Shown in pieces: positions 1-12,100 of a stretch of 64,000 nt of DNA. Positions within the stretch are counted from its first letter, which is position 1. Every line of letters begins with the position of its first letter. The notes below the pieces were generated by a model. That model had not been told where the DNA came from and did not search any database. It saw only the letters and a list, made by a program, of their open reading frames with translations. Origin of the DNA: Diprion similis (lineage: Eukaryota; Arthropoda; Insecta; Hymenoptera; Diprionidae); contig NC_060107.1 of NCBI RefSeq assembly GCF_021155765.1, positions 13,502,501 through 13,566,500 of the forward strand. Direction: 5' to 3'. Position numbers and translations under genes: made by a program.

Positions 1-516
1 TCATTGTATAAAATATTGTTAAATAAATATAACATATTAAGTCTGAAATATATTGAAGGTGATAGTATTATTAGAGGCAAAGCTATATCTTTACCTGAAT
101 AGAAGCTAGAAAACTGTTTAAATAAATTACAATTCTCTAGCAATTACTTATTTCAAAAAACTACCTAGTGAGTTGAAAATATTACACTTAAGTAGCAAAA
201 CTACAAAATATAAATGAAAAAAATGGATATTACATGTAAACGTAAAATAATGATACTGTTGTGTTGTAGTCAATTGAACTATGTCAATTAAATTGTTTAA
301 AATACATAGTCATATATGTTCACCACACACAAAATACGATATAAGATAAAACTGTGTTATAACTATTAATTATTAAAAGTAAATATTGAATTAATTTATC
401 TTCCAAATGTAATTGACTGAAATCGAGTGAACAAAATTCTACCTATGTACCGGTCTCTGATCTCCTATAGATTGTATCCAGTTGTGCAATGTACTGTACT
501 AAACTGTAAACTTTTT
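1..516. other. AT-rich stretch without a gene
   Basis: No open frame of convincing composition, no splice-flanked exon and no clear repeat were seen. The sequence is strongly AT-rich with frequent stops in all frames. Confidence 0.5.
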
Positions 517-1332
517 CTAAATAAATGTTCTTATTATTACTATTGTTGTAGAAGAAGATCCTAGAGTGGATGAAATGCTGGGAAAATCGTTTTTGAAGAA
601 GCAGAAGCAAAGTTCGTTGCTTAGCATTGTACCCATCGACGCAGCCACACCTGATAGCAGTGCGATGCTGATCAATTTGATGCCGCACAGGTCTTCCAAA
701 ACGCGGAAAAAACCGCCACTCAAAATTTGATCACTGCAGACGCATTCTTCGTAGTCTTTGCAACTCTTCAAGATGCTGAGGAAGCTGCCTAAAACTGTTG
801 AATCACCCGAATTGTTGGACAAATTGAGTGATTCTATAGGCCCGACCGATCCAGGAACAAGGACCGCTACTGTGGTGGCGGTTCACGACAATCGCTTTGC
901 CGGACTGATTCATTTCAGAAGAGACCCCAGCAGGACATTTTCACATCCTGGGTTGCAGCAGAACTTCAGCCTCTAAAAGGCCGGCCGCTACAGCTTCCAG
1001 AATCTGCAAATCGCTTGTGAGAACATCCACTTCGTTGCAGAAAAGCGATTTACTGAATAAGGGCACAGTCTCGACATCTGCCTACATGGAACGTTGTAGC
1101 CTTGCCCAGCCAAAAAGTCTACAAGGGTGAATATCCACACCGAATGAGAACACTGGCCGATGACATCATCTGGAACTCCACTGCGGCCGATTACAATATT
1201 CAAGGAACTGGTGGGTTGAATATTTTTACAACTATAAATCAATCGGTATGATTTTTTTTTAAATACGTCTTCAGCTCTTGGATACAATGTCACAATGCTA
1301 GTATCTGCACCAAAGCTAGCATTCATAGCCAA
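517..1332 (-). pseudogene. Decayed coding remnant, minus strand
   Basis: The minus strand carries three protein-like pieces in different frames. One, from 1332 down to about 1090, includes NIVIGRSGVPDDVIGQC. A second, about 1085-950, includes FCNEVDVLTSDLQILEAVAA. A third, about 880-545, includes GGFFRVLEDLCGIKLISIAL. They follow one another in order but are separated by frame changes and stops (for example an in-frame TGA near 890). That is the pattern of an old broken gene or transposon open frame. I do not recognise the family. The upstream edge merges with a tandem repeat that continues the same reading sense. A chance arrangement is possible, because no start codon or splice structure supports a live gene. 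Confidence 0.3.
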
Positions 1333-1746
1333 GTAGAACGAGGGTATTCATCGATTTGGTTTCAAGCTTAGAAAAGTTGAAGCCTCCATAACGCTAGCAT
1401 CTGTAAAAAAGCCAGCACCTATGGCCAAATAGAGCAACGGCTACATTCGATTTGGTTTCAGACTCAGGAAAGTTTAAGCATTGAAAGTGATCATGAAAAA
1501 TTCTTCATCGGCTGTTGCAAGGTTAGTAGAAATAATTTGGTGCATTTTTATTCCGTAAGAAAAGTGAAGTTTCATTTGTTTTTGGTTCCAAGGAACGATC
1601 ATCTTCAAGAGACGAACCGATATACACTGAGTACGAAGAAATAGGCGTTTCAACTTTCATGTGTGAAATAGCAATAATTCACATAACAGAGAAATAGTTT
1701 CAAGCTCAGAAAAGTTGAAGCCTTGGATGTGATCACGAAAATTCTC
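1294..1746. repeat. Diverged tandem repeat, unit about 96 bp
   Basis: A first unit starts near 1294 (AATGCTAGTATCTGCA) and a second near 1390 (AACGCTAGCATCTGTA). Both continue through a GCCAA(G/A)TAGA segment and end in CGATTTGGTTTCA followed by an AGAAAAGTTGAAGCC-like stretch. A third, partial copy lies at about 1696-1746 (GTTTCAAGCTCAGAAAAG, then GTGATCACGAAAATTC), matching the end of unit two and the sequence after it. On the minus strand the units read as a repeated peptide containing FLSLKPNR, which links the repeat to the adjoining decayed coding remnant. Confidence 0.6.
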
Positions 1747-3700
1747 AAGCATATTAAGCATGCTATGACTACTTATTGTCAGTGTTTGGGTATGGAAGAA
1801 TTTTTTAATTGTCTTATTCTAAATGTATTCTTGATTGAAGCTCGAGAAGTTTTTTTTAACTAATTCACAATTAGCTGAATATCGACAGTGTTTATCGATG
1901 AAAGCACAAGTAACTAAACATCAGTAGCAACATCGTTGGCAATTTACGACCATTACTACTTTGTGCAATCTCAACTTCCACGTGAAAATTCCAATCACGG
2001 AGTCATTGTTAATTCATAACAATTTGTTCAGGCGAATGGTAAAATGTATGTGGAATAATTATAACAGACAAACTTGAGAGTCAGACTTTGCTTGATTCAA
2101 TCTAGATTTCAAAAATATTACAAGAAAATAAATATGCCGCTACTTTTCACTCCATTAGAATTGCTGGTATCTGATGAAATGTGGAAAAACATGAAAACTG
2201 TGGAAATTCTTCAAATTAAAAATCTGCACAACTCTTCGATCGGAAGATGGACAGGTGGTTATACGAAATTACTACTTTCATTGCTTGATTATTGAGAAAT
2301 TTCAATACGACTTTATAGAATGATTTAATTGTGGGAAAAATGTCAGGAATATTCATTTTGTCCAGATACATATAAACTCAGTTTGAGAATACATCTCCGG
2401 TGATTGTGCAGTAAAAACTTTTTCCCTGACTCAGTATGTGTAAATAGTTGGATTTTCGAGGTAAGTCAAATTTATCAGTGCATTTATCAGATGACCGTTT
2501 TGTAAATATAAAGTATAATGTAAATTATCACGCAATCATTTCATGCATTATTCGTTTTTCTTATTCTCATTCTAAATACTTTATCCGAATCCCACTACGT
2601 GAAAAATGTTTCTCAAGCTAATCAAGTTTTGTGTATAATACGTATTAACAATAGTTGAATCACATATTTACTTATAACATTGAATTTTATACGCCTTAAT
2701 CGAAGGTTTATCAAATAGTCAACTAGGAATATTGTCAATATTATTAATTATATTTTGAATTTAATTTCCTAATATTTAAGAGAATATTAGGCATCAGTGA
2801 AAATGTTTCGCAACGTATGCAGTGTTGATTAAATACGAGTCAGTTCCAATTTCAAACTGACTGAGGTGCGAGTGTTTCTGGCGCTGACTACGCATCGGCC
2901 GTTTCCGGAATGAATCGGGTTCTGAGCTTGATCGCAGAGTTTCGTGAAGAATAAAAAAATCACGCACTAGGTATAGCGGCACTACTCGGTACTGACGTCT
3001 GGCGTACGATCACATTTCGTGAAATGGCGGAACTAGGCGGGTCGCGGCAAGTGTCGCTCCTGATAAACATTGAAGCATAACGCGAAAATCGAACATAATT
3101 CAACTCGTTAGCTTGTTATTAGTTTTGAGTATTAACCATGGCATGTTTCTGAGACTTGGATTGCAACATAATTGTTCGGATTAATTATCGTCGGTTCTCT
3201 ACAAGACGACAACAGTTCGTATTTTCTGACTTCGGTTCCTTGGAAACCCAACTAGAAACACATGAATCGTTCAGTATCTCGGTTTCCCTGAACTTCTTAT
3301 CGTCAGTTGCAAACTGGAATCGCAGTTCTACAGATATTTATTCTTATTAGCATTTTTTCATACAACGAATCGGATCCGAAGTCCTAGGTTTTTAACGGCT
3401 TGCCCGCAATGCAAGCGTAAGCAAATATGACAAGCGATATAAATGGTAAGTAACTTGAATAGGTAGGTTGTAACGGTGACTATTATTTTTCTCGACGTGT
3501 TGCTGTTATCTGGCGGCCATTGCCAGCTGTGGCTTCCTTTCGTGGCAAATTTGTGTTTGTATTTTGACGAAAATTCGGAGAATAGCAATTCTCTTGCCCT
3601 CAATAAAGTTCAACCAAATGTCCATCACGTATCCTATCATCCTTTCTATCTGCGTTGAATCGAGCTAGAATAAAAGCATCAAGTTTCGAGGTAACCATGA
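1747..3700. other. Intergenic stretch, no gene recognised
   Basis: Short open frames only (under 75 codons), none with a protein-like composition or splice flanks. A locally GC-richer patch at about 2860-3060 holds GGCGGAACTAGGCGGGTCGC but no frame. Nothing else could be supported. Confidence 0.4.
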
Positions 3701-3719
3701 TAATTACTAACTTATGTTT

Positions 3720-4330
3720 GTCGGTTTAGACGTGCCGGTGGATACAAGTTGGGAACGCGATAAAAGGGCAGTGTCGCTGCTCGTCGGACATTGGGAATAG
3801 AGTCGTCTACTATATACCTATTCGGCCCTGCGTGATTTGTTGATAAAAGTTACAAGAGTGCGGGATGCACTGCGGCAAGCTCGACGGTGCAACGGAGCAC
3901 AGAGAATCTCGATTAAAACTCAAGTTGGATAATCGAGCGTTACTTTGAGGAAATTCTAGCCCGGTATATTTACCTATACAACGTATGTTACACGTCGTTT
4001 CAGTTATGGTGGGCAGTTTTCGACTGATTCAGTCTAGTTTAGTACTACAGTGACTGCCGCGGACATTTGCGAAAGCAGGGAGGAGTGGCCATTGCGTCGT
4101 GTTCGTACTATTTAATACTGAAGTTTCGTCCCTGCCGGTCCTCCATATTTGCCCGAGGTTCCGTCATCCCTTGCGATATTTGCATCGTAAATCCGAGTTT
4201 AGTCGGTCAGCCATCATTAATTTATCGTTGTTCACGTATCCCAGGACAAAAGTGTTATTTCGAAAGTGACCTGTGGTGATCAATTAGCTACGCGCAGTAT
4301 CATCAACCTGTACCTCGATCTCTTAAAATT
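3720..4330 (+). promoter_or_regulatory. Possible transcription start / 5' UTR region
   Basis: This stretch is GC-richer than its surroundings and carries several insect initiator-like TCAGT sites, for example at about 3999 and 4028, plus CGATAAAAGGGCAG near 3760. It could be a non-coding first exon of the large zinc-finger gene, whose start codon at 9130 sits directly after an AG, as if a 5' UTR intron ended there. This is inference. No matching splice donor was fixed. Confidence 0.25.
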
Positions 4331-5153
4331 TATGGTAAATATGACGATTGTATCATTCCTTCGAACTTAACAGGGAAGTATTGCTTCAGGTCAAAACGTA
4401 GAAAATTAATATTTCTGTTGCGAGCCTCGTGTCTCTTCCATTAGTCTCATTATTTGAGCCATGCACATGCATCGTTGCAACTTTACACGTCCAGGCCACA
4501 TCTACAGAAACAAACTACGTAATACATTAATTGCATTAGACTTATTCTTTTGAGTAATTTTTCCTGTCGTTAATATGTGTCGACAACTCTGATATGGAAT
4601 AGCGGAATTTTCAGCGGTTATTCTGCACTCGTTGGCACGGATCAGAAACCTTCATTATAAAGTACGATTTTCAACAGGCTTCTCATTGTTTGCCGTTTTG
4701 CGTTATGTCATAGCTCGAACCAATTATCTTTACACTAGAGCATTCTGTACTACCATTCAGAGAATGGCGGAACTCTGTAAACGTGTATATAACATATGTA
4801 TATAGGTATATTGTTGAATATCGTTTTCAGACATACTGTCACATTCGTATAAGTAACAGTTCACAAATCCACATTTCGTTTGATCACGTTACAACGTTTA
4901 TAGAATCCTTTTCGTAATTAGGACATGGCATTCAATTAGTACGGTCGTGACTAGAATATTCTTCGCTGTCTTTTAACCGTGCATTATTTATTTCGAATTT
5001 GAATAATCCGTAGTTCAATTATAAATTAATACAATTCACTGCATTTTTTTCTGATATCTTAAAACGTGTGGTGCAATCGATTCTGAAAAATGGTTATTGC
5101 GTTGAATCGACTATTTCTGCTTTCGGATTACATTTCCAGGCGCTGAATATAAT

Positions 5154-5213
5154 GGCGGACGAAGTGGTCTGTAAAGAGATGCATGGTTCGCAGGGCCTGC
5201 AAAAATTCTGTTG
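5154..5213 (+). other. Short open frame after an acceptor-like site
   Basis: After TTTCCAG (about 5140) an ATG in good context opens a 20-codon frame beginning MADEVVCKEMHGSQ and ending in TGA. It looks like a coding start, but no donor in a phase that fits the next coding exon at 9130 was found. It may be a uORF or chance. Confidence 0.15.
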
Positions 5214-5734
5214 AAGTCATTGTTTGTTCAGCCGTAGTTCATTGTGTAATGATAAAATGGCATCTCGGGCCCCACAGTGTTACCATATTGGATACTATTT
5301 TTCTTTCTTACTCGTACCTGACATTTGTTCGAACCTATCTCGAATCGTCAGCGAATAAAAATAGAGAAGCGTCGTCACTATTGTCGTCAATCGAACGATC
5401 CAAACTCACACGATCCCTGTATCCTTTCCTTTTAAGTAATATTATACGCGTCATAAAATCCACGATAGATCTAATAAAAGTACGGCATATTTTCACGTTA
5501 CACGTTTCCGGTTTAAAAACAATATATGATTGCATAGTAATCCAAAGGTGGTTGTTCCGAATGACAGGAATAACGAGGTTTTGTTTCAACGAATTGTCTC
5601 ATGAACTGTCGTTTCTCACATGCAGAAGTAATACCACAGAGGGTAATTACAATACAAATTTCGACGAGGGCGGCGAGTTTGCAAAGAGAGGGAAACCGAT
5701 AGGAAAGTACAACGTATCAGTGGAAATGAGTTAA

Positions 5735-6190
5735 GATCCGAAGGGTTGGCATCACTGTCCAACAGGCCTCGACCCTGTTCAGGGAGGGGGAAAGCCTGCT
5801 TCAACTAGTCCTGGAGCGCGCCTGAGCCCAGACTCTGCAAAGTACGACCCACGCCAACGCTGTCTCGGATAGGCAAAGCTTCAAAATCAAGAGTGGATTT
5901 CTTCTTCCCTTTTCGGATCTCCCCAGTCTCAGAGTCGAGCTGTCTTGGTTATTTTCGTTGAGTGCGGGAGACGGACAATACAAGGAGTGTAGCTGCCCAC
6001 CCACAATCCTAAGATCAGCATAGCCGTGATCAACCGGGCTTAACCAGACTTACCGTGTGGCGTATAGAGATATCGCTTGCCCACCTAGCACTGTCGCCGA
6101 GGCTAACCGTCGGTGACGATTCAGCCGCCATCTATCACAAGACGCGTGCCGCCCTAGCATCCGTCGGAAGCCAACGAACGCATAAGTTTT
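5735..6190. repeat. GC-rich block of unknown nature
   Basis: About 450 bases are clearly GC-richer than the flanks and contain short self-complementary pieces such as CCCTGTTCAGGG at about 5771. Every frame is interrupted. The sharp change in composition suggests an inserted repeat (SINE-like or a retroelement fragment) or a structured RNA gene. I could not match it to a tRNA, U1 or 7SL sequence by eye. Confidence 0.25.
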
Positions 6191-6199
6191 TCCTCAGAA

Positions 6200-9129
6200 T
6201 GTGCTTCGAAAATAACGCGATTTCGTAGGAGTCGATTGTCCACGGTTCCACTGTCCTCGTGATAGGTTAAATGTTGTGATCTGGTACGTATACATGCGCC
6301 GGTTTAGATACAAGCGTACAAAGCAATAATTATACCATAAACCAAGGAGACACCAATCTATATGGGTTTCTGCAAATAACACCGACTCTACACCGTTATA
6401 CAAATTCTTTTAGGCACAGAAATGGTGTAGTGGAGTGTTTTTTTTTTTTCTTGTTTGGTATAGAGCTGTTTTGCTTATGGTTGTCGGAGTGGCGTGGGCC
6501 GTTCTCCTTCTTCACACAACACCTCTCTAGTATAGTGCAGCGTACTGGTGAAAGATTGCCAGGATATATTATCCATGCGAAGATATATGATGATATTAGA
6601 AAAGAAAAAATGAGCATAAATATGTGTACACGTTATATACCTTAGTGAGTTGGATGGAGAACGTTAGTAGTATATACATATATTTGTATATGCACATCTA
6701 TATACATCCATGTATGTGTGTGTGTGCGAGTGTGTACATATATGTATATGAAGCAGTTTTAACCTCCAGTGGAGCTCATTGACCCCTTGCGTAAGTGTGA
6801 CTCGCGTGTGTTAAAACAGTGGTACTCAAACTAAAGAAATTAGTACCTCTGGATCCAAACTGGCAATGTGATTTGCAACGTTACATCGATCACTCCGAAA
6901 ATTCAAAATACTAAACACCAAAGATTTCGACGTCGATATGTACACTGAAAAGTACAAAAGTGATGAATCATTTGGTGCTGTGGATTAATTCTGTGAGGTT
7001 CCAGCGAAATGTAATTGTTTCAATCATTAAGTTATTCGGAACATTTTCAGTTTCTCCGCGTAGTTTTCTTTTACTAGTAGATGATCGCTAGGCTACATGC
7101 TCGTTGTTGTATGTGCTTGATATTCGTATGCACTAAAAATATCTGTATTTGGTCGAGTATGCGTTATTCCGTGATGTATTGATACATGCGCACAACCTCG
7201 GGAAATGTTGAAGCAACGATGTGAATCAGCAAACAATCTGCCCGACTCTAATTCAGTCTAGCTTACAAATGTCTGATCTCCAAGAATGCGTGACGTTACA
7301 TCACGCAATTGCAGTATGGACAATAAGTGCTCTTTTTATCTGATCGCGCGTGGAATAGTGATACATTTAGCCTTTACTTTTCTCAGTTTCATTCCTTACC
7401 TGATCGACCGGATCTGTTTTTCATGTTAGGAAAATGAAAATGTGAAGTACCTTTTGCTTAATCTATTAAAAAAATTTAATTTAGCAATGCGTAAAGCCAG
7501 TGCACTGTTTGTGAGCTTCAAACGATTACGTGACTAAAGCGATTATTGTGATGTATCATCAGCGATAAATGGTATATTCGCATTGATAGATTAATCTAAG
7601 AAAGGCGATGTGGTGGATCTGAGAGCAGTGGTTTGTCAAATGTTTCAAAATTTATATTATTACTAATATTTAAAAATTGCATTTATTCTTCAAAGTTCCC
7701 GTGAATTGTCCGGTTACTCGATCAATATACATATCATCAGATACTTGTTGGTGGAAACCATTGCATACGAGACTTGATAAACTGTCGAATTCTTTACACC
7801 CATCCAACGTACGAGGTCGAACTGCGTTTGCCGTTCACATATTGCGTGGACGAGATTTATACTGTGTAGATGGAAAAAGATAAACGGCTAGATGTAATGC
7901 GATACAGAAAACGATAATAGTAACATTATACATTTTGATATAAATCAATCCATGTGAATTCAAGAATCCACTTTACGTGTATGTTTCACTTCCGGCAATA
8001 TCGGGAAGACGTAGATAGCGATCAATAAAAATACACGTACGTCTCGGCAACACATATACTGTGAATCTCTTTTAAAACGGTTTCACTTTGTGCTACTCAA
8101 AGTGACTGTCTTCATTAAAGTGGAGACAATACTTATACAAGACTAATTTCGTTCACTGACGTGACTCATTCGAATCGAACTTATACAAAGAATGGAAGAA
8201 AATAAAATCAAACTACTTGTTCAAGTACAAAGAACAGGACTCCACTCTGAGTAGCCACAGAATTCAAATATTTTCTCGTAATCCATACTATTTGGAGCTG
8301 TACAGTGTACATATATATTTGTATTAAGCATATAGATATTCATACGCCAGGAAACGTGTCCTTCTCATTCACCGAGTCCTTACGAAATGAACCCTCTTAT
8401 AGCCCATAAGTTTTGCATGTTGGTTGGGAAGGTTGTACAATGTACCTGCTATCCACAAAGTGACAGGGCTGCATGTGCATGCTTAATATAAACTAAAAAA
8501 GATGTAAAAATGAATTAATACAACACCGCAGCAGGATCTAAGCAATGCTTTTCCAGTACAGTTTGAACAATGTTTTGCCAACTTAATATTCTGCTTCGAA
8601 TCCGTGTACTTTTCATGTAATTTAAAATTTCCATTTTATTATTTCACAGACCCTTTGTGTTTCTTTACCAGAATCCATATAGTGAATTCAAACCTGCAAA
8701 ATTGTCACTTGAAAAATCAATTCTTTGTATGTATATATATATAGATAATGACTAAAGAATGAAACACGATCCATTAGCCGTCACCAAAAAGTTATCCAAC
8801 TCTAGACATTTCAACTCTTTGACTTTGATCACTGCAGTTAATTGACTGAGCATACACTCGGCAGCATTGTTAAGGTGCCTGCTGCCACGTTTATCGCTTC
8901 GTAGACCTGTCTTATTTCAAAGAGTCGCGATTCGAAAAATGAATACTCATAGCCGTAGAGAATTGAAACAACCAAAGTTCTGGAATGAACTTTAAAATAA
9001 AGTCGGTGGTGTTAATCGCGCCTATTTGGCATAGGACTGGTACTGCAAGAACAGTATACGTAGGACATTCAATCCCCACTTCCCTTGAAGATAACGTCGC
9101 AAGAAGACGTCCAAGAATGTTGATTATAG
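6200..9129. other. Upstream non-coding region of the zinc-finger gene
   Basis: This is AT-rich DNA with a 13-base T run near 6440, a TA/TG microsatellite at about 6668-6750 and a short TA tract near 8732. No coding exon is supported. It probably holds a 5' UTR intron, since TTATAG immediately precedes the ATG at 9130. Confidence 0.4.
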
Positions 9130-12100
9130 ATGGAAACGATAAACGATTTAATTGTGGACCTAGGTGACCCGAACAACGAAGCCAACATGGATGCATACGA
9201 CAAGAAGTTTGCAGAGATGCAAAAATACATTCCGTTCTTGGAGGCGATGATTGAGCGGCTCCAGAAGGTCAAGGATAAGTCAAGGGAAGCTCAGTTGCAG
9301 AAGATGCAAAGTCTACATGGGATCCTGTCCAACAGCAAAAGAAAGTACGTCACATCCTCGTCGTCAAGGTGTCCAGTATACCTATAACTATCCAGTATAC
9401 CTACATTATATGCAATTACGAGTGATGAATGACAAAATTAACTGCAACTGACGCAAGATTGGTCGCGGTACGACGACTGGCCAATCGTAGCGACATCCGG
9501 TTATAAGAAAGAGCAACAAAATGACAATCAACGACGTGGCATCGGGAACAAGAATGTATCATATTCCTTTATCTTTCTTGTCATCATTCCGTCGACTGAC
9601 TTCCTCAATTATAATATCCCGTTTTTCCGACGCTCTTTCGTCATCGGGTTTATATAGGGAAACATCCGGTTATATCTACATCACGATGCGCTCCTCTTTT
9701 GGTCAGTAAAGTATACGACTAAGTTAAATCAATGCAAATAAATACACACACACACCGTTACAACAGTCTATGTATGCAATCGCGAGGTTAAATCTTCGCA
9801 TAACGGAATTTTAGAGATGCCTAATACAGAAAATTTTGCAAGAGGCAAATACTTTCTTGCCGTTTATTTGGCAAAACTGACGTATGAGGCTGACTGCGAT
9901 CAATATGTAATTGCTAAAGTTTTCGTCCGCTCCCACTTTCAAGTAAACTTGGTATTTTATTTTATTGTTTTAAATTTATTATCTTTTCTCTTCTATATAT
10001 TTAGTTTCTATTTGTAACATCACTTTTGTCGACTGTCTGTTGCATCTTCTATCACCGTTTTCAGTACTCGCACATCTATTGTGCACAGTTTCACTAATAG
10101 TTTCACACCCGATGTTGTGGGTTATCTAAACACCCAGTTTATACACTCACATACTATCGTTATTATGTACATCCAACCAGTGTATCTACACGTATGGTAA
10201 TATTCAAAGCTGGCATGGCCCTGTCGCAACCATAAGTTACGATCAAAAATTTCTGATACATCCATCGTAATTTTTTCTTTTATATTCCGTCTCATGCGTG
10301 AAAGCACACTTACTTTTATTCGGATAATTCCACTAAGCACCCCTGACATCTATTCTATTACAGTGGTTTCATTTACTAGTATGGAAATTTATATTGGCTA
10401 GATATTTAACATCTATTTCGTCATTCGAGGTTCTTGAGACATAAATCATTCGGAGAAGAGCAGTTTTTTTATAGCTATTCTCGAGTTGCTTCCTGCAGTC
10501 GCCGCTTTCTCAGCAACTCTAATTATCTTAGTTCGTCTGATTATTTTCCTTGCGCAGGTGCAGTTGTCGACCAATTTTTCTTTGCCTACTCCGTTATAAC
10601 AGTGTTTGGAATAGGGGGATGCTTAAAGCGATGAGAAGGGTAAGAGCGAGGTTGCGTTAGGTGTGTTCCGATTTGGTTGGGTTCGGTCAGATTGTATTAG
10701 GGCAACGTGAAACAGAGTGAGTAGCTTCAAGTCGGGAAGGAGTGTCTGTCCTACTCGCGCGCGGACAGCTGATTTATACGATTTACATATCGCCAAAGAC
10801 GTTACGGGAAAAGCCGTTCGTCTGCACTCTGTTGACGGTCTTCTTAAAATATTATTTGACTTGTGTTACGTGAGAGGCTGCATTTTCATATGAAATTACA
10901 TTCATGATTTTCATGTCTTAAATTTCGTTTTCTGCAGTATTCTATTCAAAGGAGTGTTACGATGTGTATCTTTTGCGTTTCTGGTTGATTCATCTTTTAT
11001 CTTCTTATTCAAACGCTAAACTATTCAATGATTTTTGCCAGAGTAAGGACCGTTAATGCCAGACAAAAGCCATGCGTAAGTTCAGTGCCTGGAGCTTTGA
11101 TCACGACTTTAATGATCCTCCCGCGTGCTAGTATTTCCATACTTGCGATATATTGATCGTACCGCGGACTTGCAAAGCGGAAAGAAAGTACCTGGGAAAT
11201 CAGGTCTTGGCAACGTTTCACATATATTTTCAAAGTAGAATTTAATTTTCTACTAGAATTCTTGAGTCTACAGGTAGTGTACATAGGTTGCCTCGAACAT
11301 TACGAAACCTTTCTTCCTTACCTCTGAAATTATGCGATGGATGTTTCCAATCTGTTGATCGATTGTCAATTCCTTACGATGACTCGGCTAAGAAGACCAT
11401 ACGTAATAATCCCGTGTTTTAAACATAACCAAATTTTTTTTATTTGTCGTTTTTGAAATATTAATTAACAAGTTTTGGCTCAGTAACTATTGAAATCTAT
11501 TTATTCTTTAGTTATGCAATTCGAGAAACGATAATGTAGTGTGCATCGTACTGTGACGTCAAAATGTCAAAAAGAGATGTCATTATACTATTTTTATCTG
11601 TCGAGGCAAACATTAACTATTGAATATCCTCATTATACAGGTTGAGGATCGAAACTTTACAGAGATGCGAGGATGTCCTGCAGAAGCTACACAATAAAGT
11701 AGAAAAGGTACCTACACTTGTTTGTATCTTCATTATGTATGCCATACTGGAACTATAATATGATATTTTCCCACGTGGATTATATGCATTTAAACTATCA
11801 AATCTATCCATAATGATAGATCGTCTTTTAATTTAAATTCGATAATTATTGTGTATGCGGAAACTCGAATATTTGTAATTACTTCAGTAGTTCAAGTGCA
11901 ACGAAAAATGTAGTATCAAACTTCAAGAATGGACTTCAGGCAAAACGTATCACATATATGTACACATCTGCGAGTGAATTTCGTGGACATTTCTAAGTTT
12001 TTAGATTGAAGTTAGTAACGTTTACGTAATGAAAGATTGAAAAAGAATAATTAATTTGCAACTTGACAATGACTTTGAATGTGTTGAGTTTTTAGAATGT

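Noticed and set aside
988-1332. 114-codon minus-strand frame as an intact gene
   Set aside because: Part of its sequence looks coding but neighbouring pieces shift frame, so it is reported as a remnant, not a gene.
5183-5734. 183-codon open frame on the plus strand
   Set aside because: No recognisable domain, no splice or promoter support in that frame, and composition rich in rare combinations; likely a chance long frame.
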